A DNA stretch of 64,000 bases from Alteromonas macleodii ATCC 27126 (GTDB lineage Bacteria > Pseudomonadota > Gammaproteobacteria > Enterobacterales > Alteromonadaceae), in contig NC_018632.1 of NCBI RefSeq assembly GCF_000172635.2, positions 4,278,001 through 4,342,000 on the forward strand. The letters run 5' to 3'. Every line of letters starts with the position of its first letter. Within the stretch, counting starts at the first letter, position 1. Positions 1-8,285 of the stretch are shown in pieces. The position numbers and the translations under genes were made by a program. The notes beneath the pieces were generated by a model that was not told where the DNA came from, ran no database searches, and worked only from the letters and a program-made list of their open reading frames with translations.

Positions 1-232
1 TTGCCTGGCTTAACGGTTTTTCATCACTCAAAAGGGCCACGATTTCTTTGGGCAGCGCCACTGCTGTCGCTTTTTCAGCAGCCACCTTCACAACTCTATC
101 CACTTCTGCAAGTGCGGCGAGTCGGTCAGAGACGGTAACATCGTGTGCTATCGCTTCACGAACCAGATCCATCTCAGCGGTATCTAACTCTCCATCTAAA
201 AATGCTGAGAGTTTTTCGTCAGTTAAGATCAC
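1..232 (-). CDS. Anti-sigma factor, N-terminal part (cut by window edge)
   Basis: The reading frame begins with GTG at 232, whose bases overlap the TGA stop of the ECF sigma gene (GTGA overlap), and stays open to the left edge. The visible 77 residues begin with a DEKLSAFLDGEL-type segment, a common start of cytoplasmic anti-sigma domains that bind ECF sigma factors. They continue as a helical acidic/alanine-rich stretch. The overlap indicates translational coupling, so the pair is expected to be made in fixed ratio. A membrane segment and sensor domain would lie beyond the edge and cannot be seen. The role is inferred from position and the N-terminal motif. Confidence 0.7.
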   Translation of the reverse strand, partial: MILTDEKLSAFLDGELDTAEMDLVREAIAHDVTVSDRLAALAEVDRVVKVAAEKATAVALPKEIVALLSDEKPLSQA

Positions 233-732
233 AATAGCACCTCGTTTTGACCATTTAGTAAGTTTGATATTTTTGCTCTCGCTCTGGCAAGACGGCTCAT
301 AATGGTGCCCGTCGGTACCTGCAACACTTCAGAAGCATCCGCGTAACTCATCCCTTGTACAGCAACCAAAGAAAGGGTTTCTCTTTGCTCACAGGGTAAC
401 TCATCCATAGCGCTTGAGACTTGTTTAAGCGTAATTGTCTGCGTTATAGCGTCATCTATGTCATTGCAGCTATTCGCCGATTGCGCTTCATAGGAAAGGG
501 CATCAGTCGCATTGGTTCTAACTTTCTTCGCTCTGTATTCGTCTATCCAACAGTTGCGGCACACTCTAAATGCCCAAGCCATTAATGTAACTTGCTCAGG
601 AAGCGGTTTACTCAATAGCCGTTCAAGCGTGTTCTGAAGTAAATCATCAGCATCATGCATGTTACCCGTCAACGAATATGCAAACTTTCGCAATGACGGG
701 ACGAGTTCAGTCAACTCATCTTTCATTTTCAT
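229..732 (-). CDS. ECF-type RNA polymerase sigma factor
   Basis: This 167-residue protein has the usual size and two-domain layout of sigma-70 ECF factors. Region 2 is seen at about residues 10-75 (DADDLLQNTLERLL and AWAFRVCRNCWIDEYR). Region 4 is at about 110-160 (LPCEQRETLSLV, then the helix-turn-helix GMSYADASEVLQVPTGTIMSR). It would direct RNA polymerase to a small regulon. The anti-sigma gene overlaps its stop codon. The divergent subtilase gene at 1077 could be a regulon member, but no promoter match was established. The start ATG at 732 is used because the frame lacks N-terminal extension upstream of region 2. Confidence 0.9.
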   Translation of the reverse strand: MKMKDELTELVPSLRKFAYSLTGNMHDADDLLQNTLERLLSKPLPEQVTLMAWAFRVCRNCWIDEYRAKKVRTNATDALSYEAQSANSCNDIDDAITQTITLKQVSSAMDELPCEQRETLSLVAVQGMSYADASEVLQVPTGTIMSRLARARAKISNLLNGQNEVLL

Positions 733-1076
733 GTACCTTTGTGAGGTTTCCCGTTATCTCTAGTCTGTTAACGAGCCACTTTTGTTTTTATTCCACGTAC
801 TAAGACCTATTTTTTACTGCACTGTATTGCAGCGGTCTGTGAGCCATCTAGACAAGGCGAATGTTTAACAGTCTAAAGGGTCGCATTGGAATTTTTCTTC
901 TGTCTAATCGTCACTACACTGTAAGGTAGTGGTAAATGCCTGTTCGCCTTTAGCGCACATTTAGAACAACGTTTGTGCACAATGGACCACAGGCTTCTAA
1001 TAGAGGCTATGGCACAATTTATGCCATTCCTTCTTTAGGCACCGATCTGCCCCAACGTTAACGTAAAGGTAGTAAA
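733..1076. promoter_or_regulatory. Divergent intergenic region, sigma factor / subtilase
   Basis: This 344-bp gap separates the leftward sigma operon from the rightward protease gene and must hold both promoters. A 6-bp perfect inverted repeat (CACTAC, 8-nt spacer, GTAGTG) lies at 912-931. No open frame of note was seen. No specific promoter is claimed. Confidence 0.4.
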
Positions 1077-2453
1077 ATGAAGTACACACTCATTGTGGCG
1101 ATTTTGAGTTTGATTGCGGCACCAACATCACAAGCCCAACTAGCAGGAACATTGAATCAAGTGGTGTCTCCTGTGCGTCCGATAATTGATCGAACCTCCT
1201 CCGACCTAAACGCCATTCGCGAGGAAGCAAGACGAAAAGCGCAATCATCTATCGAAGGCGCCAGAGACTTATCAACAGTGGCGTCGGGCGTACTAGGCGA
1301 CATTCCTGCCCCCCAATTTATCGCTCCTGCAGCAACCACTATTTTATCGACTTCAGGCCAGGTAGTTGTTAATGAAGTAACGGTTGAAAGTGGCTTTCTG
1401 GCTGTCGAAAAGGAGTGGCTATTCCTAGGGGAAGAAGCCGACAAAGTACATTTTCAAGGTGCCAATATTGAAATACAAAAAGCTCAGTTTTTGCCCGCGC
1501 TCTCTCAGTGGCTTTTTAAAGTTAAAGTCACAGGAGATGAGAATGATGTGTCGTCTATTCGCAACAGTTTGCCCCATAATTTGCAGTCTCAAATTGGTCG
1601 AAATCATATTTATTTATCACAGACCAAGCCCACTTCGAACGGGTCTTTTCAAGAGATAAGCAGTGAAAAGCTGGAAACCTGTCCAACCCCACTGCGCATT
1701 GGAATGGTTGATACTCATGTAGCGTCCAATCACCCACTGCTCTCACACGTTAATTTAACGCAAGCGTCTTTTATTGTCGGTCATAATCAAGATCGAAATC
1801 AGGAGCAAGATGGCAATGCGGGCAGCGAAACTGACGTTGCCTTTTCGTCAGACCACGGTACCGCAGTAGCCAGCCTATTGGCGGCGTCGTTGCCTAAGTC
1901 TAGCCAGGTATTTAACGCCAGTGTGTTTTATTCGCGTAATAGCGTTAGCCAAGGCGCTACGCTAATGTCGTTAATTGAAGGTTTAAACTATCTTGCATCA
2001 CAGCAGGTAGACGCCATAAACATGAGCCTTGCAGGTCCCGACAACCCTATTTTAGCGCGGGTCATAAATCAATTGGATAAGAGCGGTATTCAAATCATTG
2101 CTGCGGTGGGCAACGAGGGGCCAGCCTCTTTACCCTTGTACCCCGCGGCTTATACAGAAACATTGGGCATTACGGCCGTTGATAAATCTAATGTAATTTA
2201 CCGGTGGGCAAACCAAGGGGATTACGTTGATTTTGCTGCGTTTGGCGTGTCGGTAGATGCCGCACATCCTAATGGAAAAACGATCAGGCAAACGGGAACC
2301 TCTATGGCTTCACCGCGCGCCACCGCTTTGTATGCATGCTTTTTGCGCGAAAAACAAGAAAGGAACGCTGCCTTGTTGAAACTTCAGCAGCTAGCTTTAG
2401 ATGCAGGGGCTCCCGGACGAGACAGCGTATTCGGTTTTGGTGTGCTGCCTTAA
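1077..2453 (+). CDS. Secreted S8 (subtilisin-like) serine peptidase
   Basis: A 458-residue subtilase begins with a signal peptide (residues 1-20, ending TSQAQ). After a poorly conserved region of about 180 residues comes the S8 domain. The catalytic triad is readable: Asp212 in GMVDTHVAS, His260 in DHGTAVAS and Ser409 in GTSMASP. The oxyanion Asn346 sits in AVGNEGPA. All active-site residues are present, so the enzyme should be active in the periplasm or outside the cell. The region before the domain may act as an inhibitory propeptide. The gene stands alone, divergent from the sigma/anti-sigma pair, which makes extracytoplasmic-stress control possible but unproven. Confidence 0.9.
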   Translation: MKYTLIVAILSLIAAPTSQAQLAGTLNQVVSPVRPIIDRTSSDLNAIREEARRKAQSSIEGARDLSTVASGVLGDIPAPQFIAPAATTILSTSGQVVVNEVTVESGFLAVEKEWLFLGEEADKVHFQGANIEIQKAQFLPALSQWLFKVKVTGDENDVSSIRNSLPHNLQSQIGRNHIYLSQTKPTSNGSFQEISSEKLETCPTPLRIGMVDTHVASNHPLLSHVNLTQASFIVGHNQDRNQEQDGNAGSETDVAFSSDHGTAVASLLAASLPKSSQVFNASVFYSRNSVSQGATLMSLIEGLNYLASQQVDAINMSLAGPDNPILARVINQLDKSGIQIIAAVGNEGPASLPLYPAAYTETLGITAVDKSNVIYRWANQGDYVDFAAFGVSVDAAHPNGKTIRQTGTSMASPRATALYACFLREKQERNAALLKLQQLALDAGAPGRDSVFGFGVLP

Positions 2454-2494
2454 ATTAAGCGTGCTGTTCATTATAGAACTTATATTAACGCCCA

Positions 2495-3514
2495 CTAAAA
2501 ATGAACGTTAATGCCTAACTCAGCAATGGTTTCTTGGTAATTTGCGCCATCGACACTAGAAGCAAAGTCTCCATATTGCGTAGACAGTTTGATATCAACA
2601 TTGTTGTGAATGGCGTAATCGGCACTCATCTCAACAACGTGTCTGTCGTCTTCCCTGCCTATACCTCCATCTTGTTCTGAGGCGTAATCTCTTACATCTA
2701 ATTGATAGGCAACCGTAAGCTTCAAGGGTTTACTAAACACCGCTAGAGGATAGGTGTACGCTAGATCCATCCCGATACCGGTGTAATCGAACACATTATT
2801 TTGGGCATTTTCATTTTGATACTTAAGTGCGATTTGGAAGAAGTCTTCCCCTTCGAAGAAGTAAAATAGGTCACTGCGCACAGCAGCTGCTTCACTATCT
2901 CGAATTGGCGCACCTTCAGGCGTGTTCTCGAATTGTTTATCGATTAGGTCGCTACTAACACGCAAGTAAGTGCGCTGCCCCAACAATTTTCCGACAGATA
3001 ATCCAGACTGTTGATAGGTGAGGAAGTCACGCCCGTCTAGCTCAGCGCTAGCGTGATAGTAGTGCGCTCCTAGTTTGGCGAAGTCAAACGCATAGCTGGT
3101 GCTAACGGACAGTGTGGTAAGGCCAAGATCGAACTCGCTTAGCGTTTGATAGTTGGTATTCGCCTGACTTACCGACAGTACATTTTCCCATTTCGCTGTG
3201 GGCTTCACCAGCACCTTTAGCTGAGCTTCTGACTGTACCGCGCCGTCGGCCACATCTGAATTCGTATCGAGCTCGCTAACGCTCACATTGCTATCAGAGC
3301 GGTACCCTAAATAGCCAGACCCTGAGAATGAAATCGTTTGGTGTTTTGCGTTTGTATGATTCGCATCTTCATCATTGTGCGAGTGACTGTCAGAGCCCGC
3401 ATAAGCAGCGCTACTACCGAGTAAAACAGCTGCCACGGACAGCGATAGGCATTTGCGGCCGCCACGAATAAGGTTGTTTGTTGTTGATGAGTGTTGAAGT
3501 ATTTGCGTATTCAT
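2495..3514 (-). CDS. Outer-membrane beta-barrel protein of unknown role
   Basis: The 339-residue product has a long N-region and signal peptide ending near AAYAGS. A His/Asp-rich stretch (DSHSHNDEDANHTNAKH) follows, then alternating polar/hydrophobic strands throughout, ending in a terminal Phe (GINVHF) as in BAM-assembled barrels. Strands with Tyr/Phe-rich girdles (LFYFFEGEDFF, LAYTYPLAVF) support a barrel of about 12-14 strands. The His-rich segment could bind metal. The fold resembles surface lipoprotein assembly modifier C-terminal barrels, but that link is a guess. Lies 250 bp from the repeat protein on the same strand, with no evidence of co-transcription. Confidence 0.6.
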   Translation of the reverse strand: MNTQILQHSSTTNNLIRGGRKCLSLSVAAVLLGSSAAYAGSDSHSHNDEDANHTNAKHQTISFSGSGYLGYRSDSNVSVSELDTNSDVADGAVQSEAQLKVLVKPTAKWENVLSVSQANTNYQTLSEFDLGLTTLSVSTSYAFDFAKLGAHYYHASAELDGRDFLTYQQSGLSVGKLLGQRTYLRVSSDLIDKQFENTPEGAPIRDSEAAAVRSDLFYFFEGEDFFQIALKYQNENAQNNVFDYTGIGMDLAYTYPLAVFSKPLKLTVAYQLDVRDYASEQDGGIGREDDRHVVEMSADYAIHNNVDIKLSTQYGDFASSVDGANYQETIAELGINVHF

Positions 3515-3763
3515 TGTTGTTACCTACCACAGAGAAAGTGAAACTTAGCGATTGCTGTTTTTAAGGAGAGACGTGAGATTTGACTTGAGGTGCTCGCTTT
3601 AGGGAATGCACGATAGCGAGGCAGTGTATTCGCACCTGCAGCCTAGACCTTAAATAGCGGCTTGCCTTTCTATTTGGACAAGCCGCACTCAGACTTTAAG
3701 GTGGCTATTTAACGTGCTAGCTCAAGGTTGCTCTGCGCCCACCTAGTGGTTTAGGCCTTTATA

Positions 3764-4210
3764 TTAAAGGCCAAGCGCACCTGAAATACTTGAAGCTACG
3801 TTGTCGTTTACAGTGCTTGTTACGGCGCTTTCAACCGAACTCGCCACGGTATTATTTACCGTACTTGCTACGGTGCTATCCACCGTGTTTGCTACCGTGC
3901 CTTCTACCGTACCTTCTACCGTATTTCCTACCGTATTTGCGACTGTTGCTGACACAGTTTGCTCGACTGTATTTGAAACTGCGCCTTCTACAGAGCTATT
4001 CACCGTACTTGCTACCGTGCTTTCTACCGTATTTCCTACCGTGTCAGTAATCGTTCCTTCGACAGCGGTGCCAACCGTTCCGGTTACAGAACTGGTCATT
4101 GAGCTTGCTACGGTGCTGGCTGCTGTATTGGCTACGCCGCCGTTTACCGCACTTTCGATGGTGCCTGCAGCCGTGTTCGATAAGGTACTGCCTGCTGCTG
4201 TTTCTGCAGT
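3764..4210 (-). repeat. 12-bp (tetrapeptide) coding repeat array
   Basis: The 3' part of the secreted protein gene is a degenerate tandem array with a 12-base period, read on the plus strand as recurring ACCGTA/ACCGTG plus variable triplets. It encodes the V-x-x-T/S tetrapeptides. Such an array can gain or lose units by slippage without shifting the frame, since 12 is a multiple of three. Confidence 0.7.
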
Positions 4211-4771
4211 ATTGTTTAGTGCACCACTTACACTGCCAGCTAGCGAACCTCCTGGGGTATTTTCCGCACCATTGTTTGTTAGTGAACCGATTTGGTTCAA
4301 TGCCAAGCTTGGCGCTGCCTGCGCTGTACTTTCTGCTTCACTTTCTGCTCCATCGACTTGTTCTGCATTTCCAGACGCTGATGACAGTACAGATAATGAC
4401 CCAGACACACTACTTGTCAGTGCGCCTGCCACTGGCGAAGTTATCGAGTTCGCCATATCTGATGTTGCAGAAACTTGACTCACTCCCTGATCGGCAGATA
4501 GATCGTTGCTTGTTTGGTTTGCGGATAATTGTTCACCGGTATCGGCTGAGCTCTCGGTGGACATTTGGCTCTGCGTAGATGCTTCGCCTTCGGCAGAAGT
4601 CTGTGTATTAACCCGATTTGCAGACTGTGTAGTTGCACCGCTTGTTAGTGAAAGCGATGCAGAAGTCGACGCATTAGCTGATGTGTTAGCAGAGAACGTG
4701 GTTTCTTGAGCCAACACAGACGTTGACGCGATACCTAAAGCCAGTGCAATTGCAGTATTTAACTTTTTCAT
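3764..4771 (-). CDS. Secreted low-complexity Val-x-x-Thr/Ser repeat protein
   Basis: The start is placed at the ATG at 4771, where a CGGAGAT ribosome site lies just upstream and a signal peptide begins (MKKLNTAIALALGIASTSVLAQ). A longer frame to 4837 lacks such a site. The mature protein is almost wholly Ser, Thr, Ala, Val, Asn, Gly and Gln. The last 140 or so residues repeat a four-residue unit, V-x-x-T/S, more than thirty times (for example VEGTVANTVDSTVASTV). No cysteine or aromatic core is visible. It is probably an exported fibrous or matrix protein. No family was recognised. Its function is unknown. Confidence 0.7.
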   Translation of the reverse strand: MKKLNTAIALALGIASTSVLAQETTFSANTSANASTSASLSLTSGATTQSANRVNTQTSAEGEASTQSQMSTESSADTGEQLSANQTSNDLSADQGVSQVSATSDMANSITSPVAGALTSSVSGSLSVLSSASGNAEQVDGAESEAESTAQAAPSLALNQIGSLTNNGAENTPGGSLAGSVSGALNNTAETAAGSTLSNTAAGTIESAVNGGVANTAASTVASSMTSSVTGTVGTAVEGTITDTVGNTVESTVASTVNSSVEGAVSNTVEQTVSATVANTVGNTVEGTVEGTVANTVDSTVASTVNNTVASSVESAVTSTVNDNVASSISGALGL

Positions 4772-4864
4772 CCGTTTATCTCCGTTTTTCATAAAGGACA
4801 CTGAGATAACGATTGAAGAAAAGTTTTTATTCCGCACTGAGTTTGATTTTTTTAAAAGAATTAA

Positions 4865-4890
4865 AAAAGCCCTGTAAAAACAGGGCTTTT
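4865..4890 (-). terminator. Rho-independent terminator after the 4895-5572 gene
   Basis: A 10-bp perfect stem (AAAAGCCCTG / CAGGGCTTTT) with a 6-nt loop lies a few bases past the stop of the leftward gene. Its A/T flanks make it work in both directions. Confidence 0.8.
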
Positions 4891-4894
4891 CGAA

Positions 4895-5572
4895 CTATTT
4901 TTCTGAAGCAGTCATGCTCTTTTCCCACCAGGGAAGTGAAAAATCTATATTATCTGGGTCGTAAGTTTTGGCATATTTCATTTTAACTGAACTCCAAAAC
5001 GCAGCTTTGAAAGCAGGGTCGTAAATAACAAACTCCCCCTTTTCGCGATACTGTTCAAACAGTTTTTGATAAGCTCCTACCGGTGTTAACGGGTTATCCT
5101 GTTGAAAAACCACATCTCCGCCGTACGCTTCGTAAAGGGCTTTCGATACTTTCCAGCTTTTTGCCATGCCTTCCGCCATTGCGAAACGGTAACGCTCTAG
5201 CTCTTCATCTTGATAGGCGCCATCGCTGTCCAAATCAACGGTCCATAATTTTATTACAGAATACGCAGATTGAATTTCGCTTTCATTTGGCTCTATCGCA
5301 TTTTTATCGGCAAAATCTGAAAGAACAGACTCGGTAATTTTATTACCAAGTGCACGCTGAGCTAAAATAGCTCGTACTTCTTTCTCAGACTTGTCAGTTA
5401 AAATAGACTGAAAACGGTCAACATCAGCCTGTGAAGGCTGTAGTTCAGTATTAGAAATAGATTTGTTGAACAAACGAGCAATAATCTCGTTTGCGGCTTG
5501 CGGTGTATTAATCCCAAGCGAAACCACTATGGCTGCAAATAGCACCATAGGAATAACGTTCGAACGCGTCAC
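4895..5572 (-). CDS. Hypothetical membrane-anchored protein, rotamase-N-like
   Basis: The GTG at 5572 is preferred because AGGGAAG lies about 9 bases ahead of it. A TTG at 5596 is the longer alternative. The roughly 225-residue product has one N-terminal hydrophobic segment (VIPMVLFAAIVVSLGI) that serves as an anchor or signal. A helical, charged soluble domain follows, with short motifs (ARLFNKSISNTEL, SQADVDRFQSIL) loosely like the N-terminal domains of periplasmic SurA/PpiD proteins. No catalytic motif or rotamase domain is visible. Single gene with its own terminator. Function not recognised. Confidence 0.5.
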   Translation of the reverse strand: MTRSNVIPMVLFAAIVVSLGINTPQAANEIIARLFNKSISNTELQPSQADVDRFQSILTDKSEKEVRAILAQRALGNKITESVLSDFADKNAIEPNESEIQSAYSVIKLWTVDLDSDGAYQDEELERYRFAMAEGMAKSWKVSKALYEAYGGDVVFQQDNPLTPVGAYQKLFEQYREKGEFVIYDPAFKAAFWSSVKMKYAKTYDPDNIDFSLPWWEKSMTASEK

Positions 5573-5698
5573 TTTGTATGCTTCCCTAAGTTCCAATAAT
5601 TAGCATAAGCACAAGACACATTCATTTATTATTGTAAGAATTTTCCGTTGTCTTGCGAAATGACATCTATAAGGCTTTATACTTTAGATTAGTTTTGT

Positions 5699-6115
5699 TT
5701 AAAATTCCACTTTCTTACGCATAGATTTTTTAGCACCTTGTTGTTTTTTTACATCTACACGACGTGCTTTTGCCGCACGGCTCACCTTTGTTTTTATGCG
5801 CGGTTTTTGTTCAATTGTCGCAGCCTTTATCCACGCAACAAGTCGCGCTAGCGCATCTTCTCTGTTTTGTTCTTGCGTTCGATAATTTTGCGCTTTAAGC
5901 ACAAAAACACCGTCGTTGGTAACGCGACTATCTTTAAGCTGAAGTAGCTTTTCTTTCAGCTTTTCAGGCAGCGATGATCCATTTATGTCGAAGCGTAAAT
6001 GTATGGCGCTACTTACTTTGTTCACATTCTGCCCACCGCTACCTTGTGCTCGAATAGCTTGCAATTCAGCTTCGCTTTCATCTATCGCGATAGAAGGGGT
6101 TATTATTAATTCCAT
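5699..6115 (-). CDS. arfB: Peptidyl-tRNA hydrolase ArfB (ribosome rescue)
   Basis: ArfB hydrolyses peptidyl-tRNA on ribosomes stalled without a stop codon. The ATG at 6115 gives 138 residues, the normal size. The longer frame adds 26 residues that do not belong to the family. The GGQ catalytic motif is in RAQGSGGQNVNKV near residue 25. The basic C-terminal tail (KPRIKTKVSRAAKARRVDVKKQQGAKK) is the segment that enters the empty mRNA channel in this family. It is complete and expected to be functional. Confidence 0.93.
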   Translation of the reverse strand: MELIITPSIAIDESEAELQAIRAQGSGGQNVNKVSSAIHLRFDINGSSLPEKLKEKLLQLKDSRVTNDGVFVLKAQNYRTQEQNREDALARLVAWIKAATIEQKPRIKTKVSRAAKARRVDVKKQQGAKKSMRKKVEF

Positions 6116-6261
6116 CTCAAATCCTAATACGTCATGGCGTAACCACGTAAACGTTGCAGCACTAGCGGCCCTACATCTATAGGTCACTATCACTACTGCT
6201 TACTTGACCATTTTTGCGTTAACCGATAGGTTGTTTTTTATCCTTATTTTGGACATAAAAC

Positions 6262-7191
6262 ATGATCATCGCATTGCTCATCATTATTTGTATCTTTGTA
6301 GCGCTTATTTGGTTTACCGCCAAAATGGACAGCAATATCGAAGCTTCATTCACACCATCAGGAAAACTTACGCCTGTTGATGGTGGAATTATTCACTGGC
6401 AAAAGCAAGGAAACGGTCCGGCGCTTGTGCTGATTCATGGGTTACTTGGCAATAGTAACAATTTTAGCGAATTAGCAAAAACCCTCGCTTCCCGCTACAC
6501 GGTCTATACCGTTGATCGTCCAGGCAGCGGATTTTCGAGCCGCTACAAAAGCACATCCGCTAGCTTCGAACAGCAAAGTAAAATGATACTCGAGTGGATG
6601 CAAAAAGAGGGAATAGGTAGTGCGAGCATCGCTGGGCATTCAATGGGAGGAGGAATTGCACTGAGGATGGCAATCGATGCACCTGACAAAATAAAATCGG
6701 TTTCGCTTCTATGCCCGTTAACTACACCACTAAAAGGTGGTGCCGGGCCTCTTTCGGTGCTTTACATACCCAATGAATGGGTACGCAGCAGTGTTGCAAA
6801 AACCATTGCCAGTCCACTGCGTGCAAAGTTAGGTAGAAAACAAGTCGCACAAATTTTTCACCCCGAACCTGTCCCCCCGTCCTTTTCAACTGAAGGCGGT
6901 GGTTTGTTAGCGCTTCACTCTCGAAGCTTTTATGAAGGTAGCAGAGATACAGTATCTGCGCAGGGCAGTCTGCACCGTCAGCAAACTCGTTATGAAGAGA
7001 TTCAATGCCCTGTTGGGGTATTGTATGGTGAAAAAGATACTATCTTGAGGCCCGACGAGCACATCACCGCGGTAACAAAGGCAATAGGAAGTGCGGTACA
7101 CAAAATTATTTCTGGCGCTGGCCACATGATCCCCGTTACTCAGGTGCAAGCGTGCGCAGACTTTATAATATCGATTGACGAAAGCGCTTAA
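6262..7191 (+). CDS. Alpha/beta hydrolase, membrane-anchored
   Basis: The 309-residue protein starts with one transmembrane helix (IIALLIIICIFVALIWF), then a full alpha/beta-hydrolase fold. HGLLGNSNNF gives the HG oxyanion motif near residue 60. GHSMGGG at about 130 holds the nucleophile Ser. An Asp lies in YGEKDTILRPDE, and the catalytic His in GAGHMIPVTQ near 294. The triad is therefore complete. The substrate cannot be predicted. The arrangement resembles lipolytic or carboxylesterase members attached to the inner membrane. It stands alone between arfB and a leftward antitoxin-like gene. Confidence 0.85.
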   Translation: MIIALLIIICIFVALIWFTAKMDSNIEASFTPSGKLTPVDGGIIHWQKQGNGPALVLIHGLLGNSNNFSELAKTLASRYTVYTVDRPGSGFSSRYKSTSASFEQQSKMILEWMQKEGIGSASIAGHSMGGGIALRMAIDAPDKIKSVSLLCPLTTPLKGGAGPLSVLYIPNEWVRSSVAKTIASPLRAKLGRKQVAQIFHPEPVPPSFSTEGGGLLALHSRSFYEGSRDTVSAQGSLHRQQTRYEEIQCPVGVLYGEKDTILRPDEHITAVTKAIGSAVHKIISGAGHMIPVTQVQACADFIISIDESA

Positions 7192-7200
7192 GTAAGTGGC

Positions 7201-7635
7201 TTAGTGAAGCCTTGCACCTGCCTTTTCAACGTGCTCTTTATGAGAAAACTCAACAACGGCGAGTGTGCGCTCTCGACCATAAGTCGACTGCTTCAGTTTA
7301 CGAAGCTGATCGGCGACTCTCTCAATGCCGTCATACGCTTTACACATTTCAAAAGGGGTCGCGCCCAGCGTTATATTGTAACTGCTAAACCACGCCTTCA
7401 TTTGCTCACTGTCCCCATCTGACAATGAAATGAGTAAATGATACATACGAATAAAAGCGAGCTGCTTTCTGTACTCTGATGTGCCACTCTCAAACCCAAG
7501 TAGCGTAGTCTGCGCCAAAGAAGATGGAGAAATACCCAATATTTCAGAAGCTTGCTTGATATTTAAACCGAGTTCCTGGTATGCCCAAGTGAAGGCTTTC
7601 GTAACAACGCTGGTAGGAAATAGTGATCTATTCAT
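7201..7635 (-). CDS. MbcA/ParS/Xre-type antitoxin-like DNA-binding protein
   Basis: The start is set at ATG 7635, where GAGGCG precedes by 7 bases. An upstream ATG at 7653 has no such site. The 144-residue product has an Xre-like helix-turn-helix (LNIKQASEILGISPSSLAQT). A C-terminal segment (MKAWFSSYNITLGATPFEMC, then GIERVADQL) matches the toxin-binding domain of MbcA/ParS/Xre antitoxins, with its W-x-N-x-x-LG-x-x-P signature. The usual RES-type toxin gene is not beside it. It may be a stand-alone regulator. No partner with an obvious toxin fold is adjacent. Confidence 0.7.
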   Translation of the reverse strand: MNRSLFPTSVVTKAFTWAYQELGLNIKQASEILGISPSSLAQTTLLGFESGTSEYRKQLAFIRMYHLLISLSDGDSEQMKAWFSSYNITLGATPFEMCKAYDGIERVADQLRKLKQSTYGRERTLAVVEFSHKEHVEKAGARLH

Positions 7636-7708
7636 AATATCGCCTCGTTTCATCGAACAATGTTATACAGATGTTATGAAACGTTGCGAAATGCGTACCA
7701 AGTTTTAT

Positions 7709-8155
7709 CTACAGCTTCATTGCTACTTTCTCACGATGCAAATCGATGCCATCTTTATCGACGGAAAATCCTTTTGAAGACAACCAATCAACAGCATCTT
7801 CTATGGAATCCACAAAAATATAATCAATATTGGTATCGCGATACACGCGTTTAAGTTGCGCCTGCGTGGTTGCTCGAACGCTTGACTCTCCCATCACTAA
7901 TGCCACATGAGTGAGCCCTATGGGATTTACCGAAGCCACACGTTCGTGAAGCAGCGCTTCAGCATCAGGAATGAGTAGTGATTCGCCAACAACACTAACA
8001 ATATCGCACCAAGCTTTCCCATGTAAGCACTCGGAAAGCGTGCGATACTCACTGGCAAAGCTATTTACACACTCTCTGTTCCACGGCCCATAAGCTTGCG
8101 TTAGCACCGCATCACCACAGCGTGTAATAATAAATTCGCCATGAGCATACTGCAT
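7709..8155 (-). CDS. Hypothetical protein, STAS/SpoIIAA-like
   Basis: The 148-residue cytoplasmic protein has alternating strands and helices (HGEFIITRCGDAVLTQAYGPW, then THVALVMGES and YIFVDSIEDAVDWLSSKGF). This is a pattern common in small STAS or SpoIIAA-like proteins of marine bacteria. The final helix with DAVDWL is typical of that group. No catalytic residues or phosphorylation site can be named. It lies downstream of, and on the same strand as, the CBS-domain gene, separated by a strong hairpin. Assignment is tentative. Confidence 0.45.
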   Translation of the reverse strand: MQYAHGEFIITRCGDAVLTQAYGPWNRECVNSFASEYRTLSECLHGKAWCDIVSVVGESLLIPDAEALLHERVASVNPIGLTHVALVMGESSVRATTQAQLKRVYRDTNIDYIFVDSIEDAVDWLSSKGFSVDKDGIDLHREKVAMKL

Positions 8156-8217
8156 ATAACCACCTAACTACTTCGATAAAATATTAAGCTAGCAAATACC
8201 GTTAAGGCGATATATGC

Positions 8218-8257
8218 CTTTGACTACGAGTTGTTTTGAAACAACACGTAGTCAAAG
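8218..8257. terminator. Long near-perfect hairpin between two leftward genes
   Basis: A 19-bp stem (CTTTGACTACGAGTTGTTT against its complement, one mismatch) with a 2-nt loop lies between the CBS gene and the next leftward gene. There is no U-tract. It may act as an attenuating hairpin, a processing site or a terminator. Confidence 0.55.
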
Positions 8258-8285
8258 TATGGTTCAGTATTGAGAAAATTGAAAA

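Noticed and set aside
3790..4709. Several long plus-strand frames opposite the repeat protein gene
   Set aside because: They mirror the 12-base repeat on the other strand, have no ribosome sites or domains, and the minus-strand protein has a clear signal peptide.
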